Shown one piece after another: positions 61,390 to 64,000 of a stretch of DNA of 64,000 nt. The stretch is from NCBI RefSeq assembly GCF_004343775.1, contig NZ_PTXL01000002.1, positions 1 through 64,000 of the forward strand. The letters are read 5' to 3'. This DNA is from Burkholderia sp. SRS-46 (GTDB lineage Bacteria > Pseudomonadota > Gammaproteobacteria > Burkholderiales > Burkholderiaceae). Made by a program: the position numbers and the translations under genes. The notes beneath the pieces are model-generated. The model had not been told where the DNA came from, ran no database searches, and saw only the letters and a program-made list of their open reading frames with translations. Numbering within the stretch: position 1 is the first letter of the stretch; each line of letters begins with the position of its first letter.

Positions 61390-62532
61390 GTGAAAAAAAC
61401 CCTTCTCGCCGGCGCAGCCGCCACCGCCCTGTTCGCCCCGCTCGCGCACGCACAGAGCTCGGTCACGCTGTACGGCCTGATCGATGCCGGCATCGTCTAC
61501 ACCAACAACGCGAACGGCGCGTCGCTGTGGCGCCTGAACAGCGGCACGGTCAACGGCAACCGCTTCGGCGTGCGCGGCACCGAGGATCTCGGCGGCGGCC
61601 TGAAGGCGCTGTTCGTGCTCGAGAACGGCTTCAACGTCAACAACGGCGCGCTCGGCCAGGACGGCAAGATGTTCGGCCGTCACGCGTACCTCGGCCTGAG
61701 CCAGAACGGCTACGGCACGCTGACGCTCGGCCGCCAGTACGACACGATGGTCGACTTCGTCGCGCCGCTGTCGGCCACCGCCGGCGACTTCGGCGACGCG
61801 AGCTTCGCGCATCCGTTCGACAACGACAACCTGAACCACTCGCTGCGCATCAACAACGCGGTCAAGTACACGAGCGACACCATTGCGGGTTTCAAGGTCG
61901 GCGCGATGTACGCATTCTCGAACGCGACGAACTTCGGCGCGAACCGCGCGTACAGCGTCGCCGCGAGCTACACGAACGGCCCGCTGAAGCTGGCCGGCGC
62001 GTACCTGCAGATGAACGGCACGAAAGGCACGACGAGCGCGAGCCCGGGCGCCACCGATGCCGTCGAGGCGAAGGGCGTGAACCAGGGCGGCTGGTCGATC
62101 GGCTCGGACCGCATGCGTTCGTACGGCGGCGGCATCAACTACGCGTTCGGCCCGGCCACCGTCGGCTTCGTGTACACGCGCTCGCAGTACGACAACACGG
62201 GTTCGTTCGGCTCGACCGGCCAGATCGCGTTCAACAACTACGACGTGAACGTCCGCTATGCGATGACGCCTGCCTTCAGCCTCGGCGCCGCGTACGTGTA
62301 CACGGACGCCAGCGTGTCGAACCCGGACAGCAAGCACGGCACCGCTCCGAAGTGGCACCAGGTCGACCTGCAGGCCGTGTACAAGCTGTCGCGCCGCACC
62401 GACATCTATGCGGAAGCGATCTACCAGCACGCATCGGGCCGCGGCTACCAGGCGTTCATCAACGGCTCGGGCGGCGCATCGAGCACGCCGAACCAGGTCG
62501 TCGGCACGATCGGCATGCGCACGCGGTTCTGA
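61390..62532 (+). CDS. Gram-negative porin (OmpC-like, Porin_4 type)
   Basis: A 380-residue outer-membrane channel. Residues 1-22 are a signal peptide cleaved at AHAQ. The mature start SSVTLYGLIDAGIVYTNNAN, the loop-forming GRQYDTMVDFVAPLS and the C-terminal Phe (GMRTRF) are typical of the sixteen-strand porins of Burkholderia. It lets small hydrophilic solutes through. The start is a GTG at 61390 with a CAGGAG 8 bases upstream. It stands alone with its own terminator. Confidence 0.95.
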   Translation: MKKTLLAGAAATALFAPLAHAQSSVTLYGLIDAGIVYTNNANGASLWRLNSGTVNGNRFGVRGTEDLGGGLKALFVLENGFNVNNGALGQDGKMFGRHAYLGLSQNGYGTLTLGRQYDTMVDFVAPLSATAGDFGDASFAHPFDNDNLNHSLRINNAVKYTSDTIAGFKVGAMYAFSNATNFGANRAYSVAASYTNGPLKLAGAYLQMNGTKGTTSASPGATDAVEAKGVNQGGWSIGSDRMRSYGGGINYAFGPATVGFVYTRSQYDNTGSFGSTGQIAFNNYDVNVRYAMTPAFSLGAAYVYTDASVSNPDSKHGTAPKWHQVDLQAVYKLSRRTDIYAEAIYQHASGRGYQAFINGSGGASSTPNQVVGTIGMRTRF

Positions 62533-62564
62533 GCACCGCCGCGCGACGCGCCCGCAACACGACG

Positions 62565-62589
62565 AACCCGCCCACGAAGGCGGGTTTTT
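62565..62589 (+). terminator. Rho-independent terminator of the porin gene
   Basis: AACCCGCC (62565-62572) pairs perfectly with GGCGGGTT (62579-62586) around a 6-base loop and is followed by a T-run. It lies 32 bases after the porin stop. Confidence 0.92.
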
Positions 62590-62752
62590 CGTTTGGCGCA
62601 TGCGCGCCGCGCGCCGCGTCAATGTTGCTCGTTCTGGAAGGATGCCTGCCTGGAATCGGGGTTTTTGCGCGCGCCGCCGCTGCGTAGACTTCGGTCAACG
62701 GTTCGGATCACTCGCTAATTGCCGGGCCGCATCGCTTACCCAGGAGAACATC

Positions 62753-63055
62753 GTGAAATCGCTCGTCGTCACCGCCGCCGCAGCCGCCGTGCTGCTCGCT
62801 TCGCCTGCCCTGTCGTTCGCGCAGCCGTCGTCGCACGTCACGCGCGCGCAGGTGCTGCAGGAACTGTACGACCTCGAGTCCGTCGGCTACAACCCGTCGA
62901 CCGGCGACTCCGGCAACTATCCGGACGACATCATGGCCGCGCAGGCGCGCCTCGACGCGAAGCGCCTCGCCGAGCACAAGGCCGCCACCGCCGCGTACGG
63001 CGCGGCCGGCACGCCGGCAGCGGAATCGGGCACGGCCGCGAAGCCGTCGCTGTAA
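62753..63055 (+). CDS. DUF4148 periplasmic protein (second copy)
   Basis: A 100-residue exported protein. The first 23 residues are a signal peptide cleaved at SFAQ. The DUF4148 region (VTRAQVLQELYDLESVGYNP, then YPDDIMAAQARLDAKRLAE) is intact and paralogous to the protein encoded at 34432. The function of the family is unknown. The start is a GTG at 62753 with a CAGGAG 6 bases upstream. It is an independent gene after the porin terminator. Confidence 0.9.
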   Translation: MKSLVVTAAAAAVLLASPALSFAQPSSHVTRAQVLQELYDLESVGYNPSTGDSGNYPDDIMAAQARLDAKRLAEHKAATAAYGAAGTPAAESGTAAKPSL

Positions 63056-63182
63056 GCACGAACGGTGCCGCGCGCCGGCCCGTGGTCCAGGCACGCGCGG
63101 TGCGCCCGAGCGACTAGTTTCGGGGAAATCCTTCAATGGAATCGGGCGACGCGGCTCGCTACGCCACCCGTCATGCAGCCCG

Positions 63183-64000
63183 TCACGCAGCCTGTTGCGG
63201 GCTCCGGTCGAGCGCCGTCAGCATCTCGACGTCGCGCGCGATCATGCCCGGCACTTCGGCGCGCAGCATCTCGACCCAGGTGCGCACTTTCGCGTCGACG
63301 AAGCGGCGCGACGGATACAGCGCATAGACGTTCATCTTCTGCAGGATGTGGTTCGGCAGCACGCGCACGAGCAAGCCGTCGCGCAGCGCGTCGATCGCCG
63401 AATACAGCGGCAGCATCCCGATGCCGATGCCGTCGCGGATCGCGAGCGCAAGCGATTCGGCGGTGTTGGTCTGCACCGGCCCCGCGACGTGGATCTGTTC
63501 GACGCCGCCCGGCCCTTCGAGCAGCCATTCGTGCGTCGGGAACGCGGGCGTGCACAGGGTCAGGCACGCGTGCGCGCCGAGATCCTGCGGCCGGGCCGGC
63601 GCGCCGTGCAGGCGCACGTACTCGGGCGACGCGCACAGGATGCTGAACGTCGAGCCGAGCAGATGCGACACGAGCTCCGAATCGGGCAGCGACGACGCCG
63701 TGACGACCGCCATGTCGCTCGTGCCGTCGAACAGGTCCGGCATCCGCTGCGACAGCGACAGCTCGATCGACACGTCCGGAAACTGCGCGTGATAGCGCGT
63801 CAGCGCGGGCAGCACGTAGTGATGGCCGACGCTCGCGAAGCTGTGCATGCGCAGCACGCCGGCCGGCCGCTCGTGCGCGCAGCTCGCCTCCTCTTCCGCG
63901 CGATCGACGTCGGCGAGGATCTGCCGACAGCGCCGCAGATAGCTTTCGCCGGCGGAGGTCAGCGCGAGACGGCGCGTCGAGCGGTTCATCAGGCGGGTGC
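63183..64000 (-). CDS. LysR-family regulator, 5' end beyond the window
   Basis: The last 272 codons of a LysR-type regulator. The frame stays open to base 64000 and reads TRLMNRSTRRLALTSAGESY, the end of the LysR helix-turn-helix region; the first ~50 codons lie outside. The remaining part is the LysR substrate-binding domain (VLRMHSFASVGHHYVLPALT, later GIGIGMLPLYSAID). The effector and target cannot be told, although a divergent gene outside the window is usual for this family. Confidence 0.92.
   Translation of the reverse strand, partial: TRLMNRSTRRLALTSAGESYLRRCRQILADVDRAEEEASCAHERPAGVLRMHSFASVGHHYVLPALTRYHAQFPDVSIELSLSQRMPDLFDGTSDMAVVTASSLPDSELVSHLLGSTFSILCASPEYVRLHGAPARPQDLGAHACLTLCTPAFPTHEWLLEGPGGVEQIHVAGPVQTNTAESLALAIRDGIGIGMLPLYSAIDALRDGLLVRVLPNHILQKMNVYALYPSRRFVDAKVRTWVEMLRAEVPGMIARDVEMLTALDRSPQQAA

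Noticed and set aside
1..64000. CRISPR arrays, tRNA or rRNA genes, insertion sequences, prophage
   Set aside because: No regularly spaced repeats, cloverleaf, rRNA motifs, transposase or phage structural genes were noticed on either strand.

Overview
The window is very GC-rich DNA with the gene style of a Burkholderia, most like the Burkholderia cepacia complex. Supporting this are the porin and DUF4148 family types, DUF3562, paired universal stress proteins, and many LysR/IclR/GntR regulators. The gene mix (catabolism, transport, stress, secreted enzymes, one small biosynthetic cluster, no ribosomal or core replication genes) suggests a secondary replicon, but that is inference. No tRNA, rRNA, CRISPR array, insertion sequence or prophage was recognised.

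Layout. 0-5 kb: an IclR regulator, then a two-gene DNA repair operon (FAN1-type VRR-NUC nuclease and a nuclease-helicase of the XPD/DinG type) behind a perfect LexA-type box. 5-10.3 kb: a MipA-type outer-membrane protein, a chemoreceptor, small Burkholderia proteins and an internally deleted alcohol dehydrogenase pseudogene. 10.4-19.7 kb: an apparently acquired biosynthetic island of visibly lower GC. It has a stand-alone adenylation enzyme, a stand-alone carrier protein, a SyrB2-like non-heme iron halogenase homologue, an amino-acid-hydroxylase-like dioxygenase, a large FAD/NAD(P)-binding protein, an atypical SDR, a 14-TM exporter and a NUDIX hydrolase. The logic resembles the discrete A/T/halogenase sets of chlorinated amino acid pathways.

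20-31 kb and 43-46 kb: stress and low-oxygen functions. These are a BON protein, two universal stress proteins, a DedA-rhodanese protein, a NarL-type two-component system, a receiver-only protein, an FNR-type regulator with its iron-sulfur cysteines, an HPF-like protein and DUF1488. Four FNR/Anr-type boxes (TGAY-N4-RTCA) lie upstream of these genes, so the regulator encoded here may control its neighbours. 31-38.5 kb: a lysozyme-inhibitor-like protein, a DUF1326/DUF2182 pair, a DMT exporter, a PilZ protein and a class A penicillin-binding protein. 38.7-43 kb: a trans-3-hydroxy-L-proline catabolic locus (dehydratase, binding protein, GntR regulator, reductase).

46.7-50.2 kb: aromatic aminotransferase, aromatic permease and a divergent Lrp-type regulator. 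50.5-54.7 kb: secreted or envelope enzymes (AA10 LPMO, phosphoesterase lipoprotein, di-heme peroxidase). 54.8-64 kb: a glycosyltransferase, AtoE-type transporter, ClC channel, cytosine deaminase, VOC protein, porin, a second DUF4148 protein and a LysR regulator cut by the window end. All calls are by reading; no database search was run.
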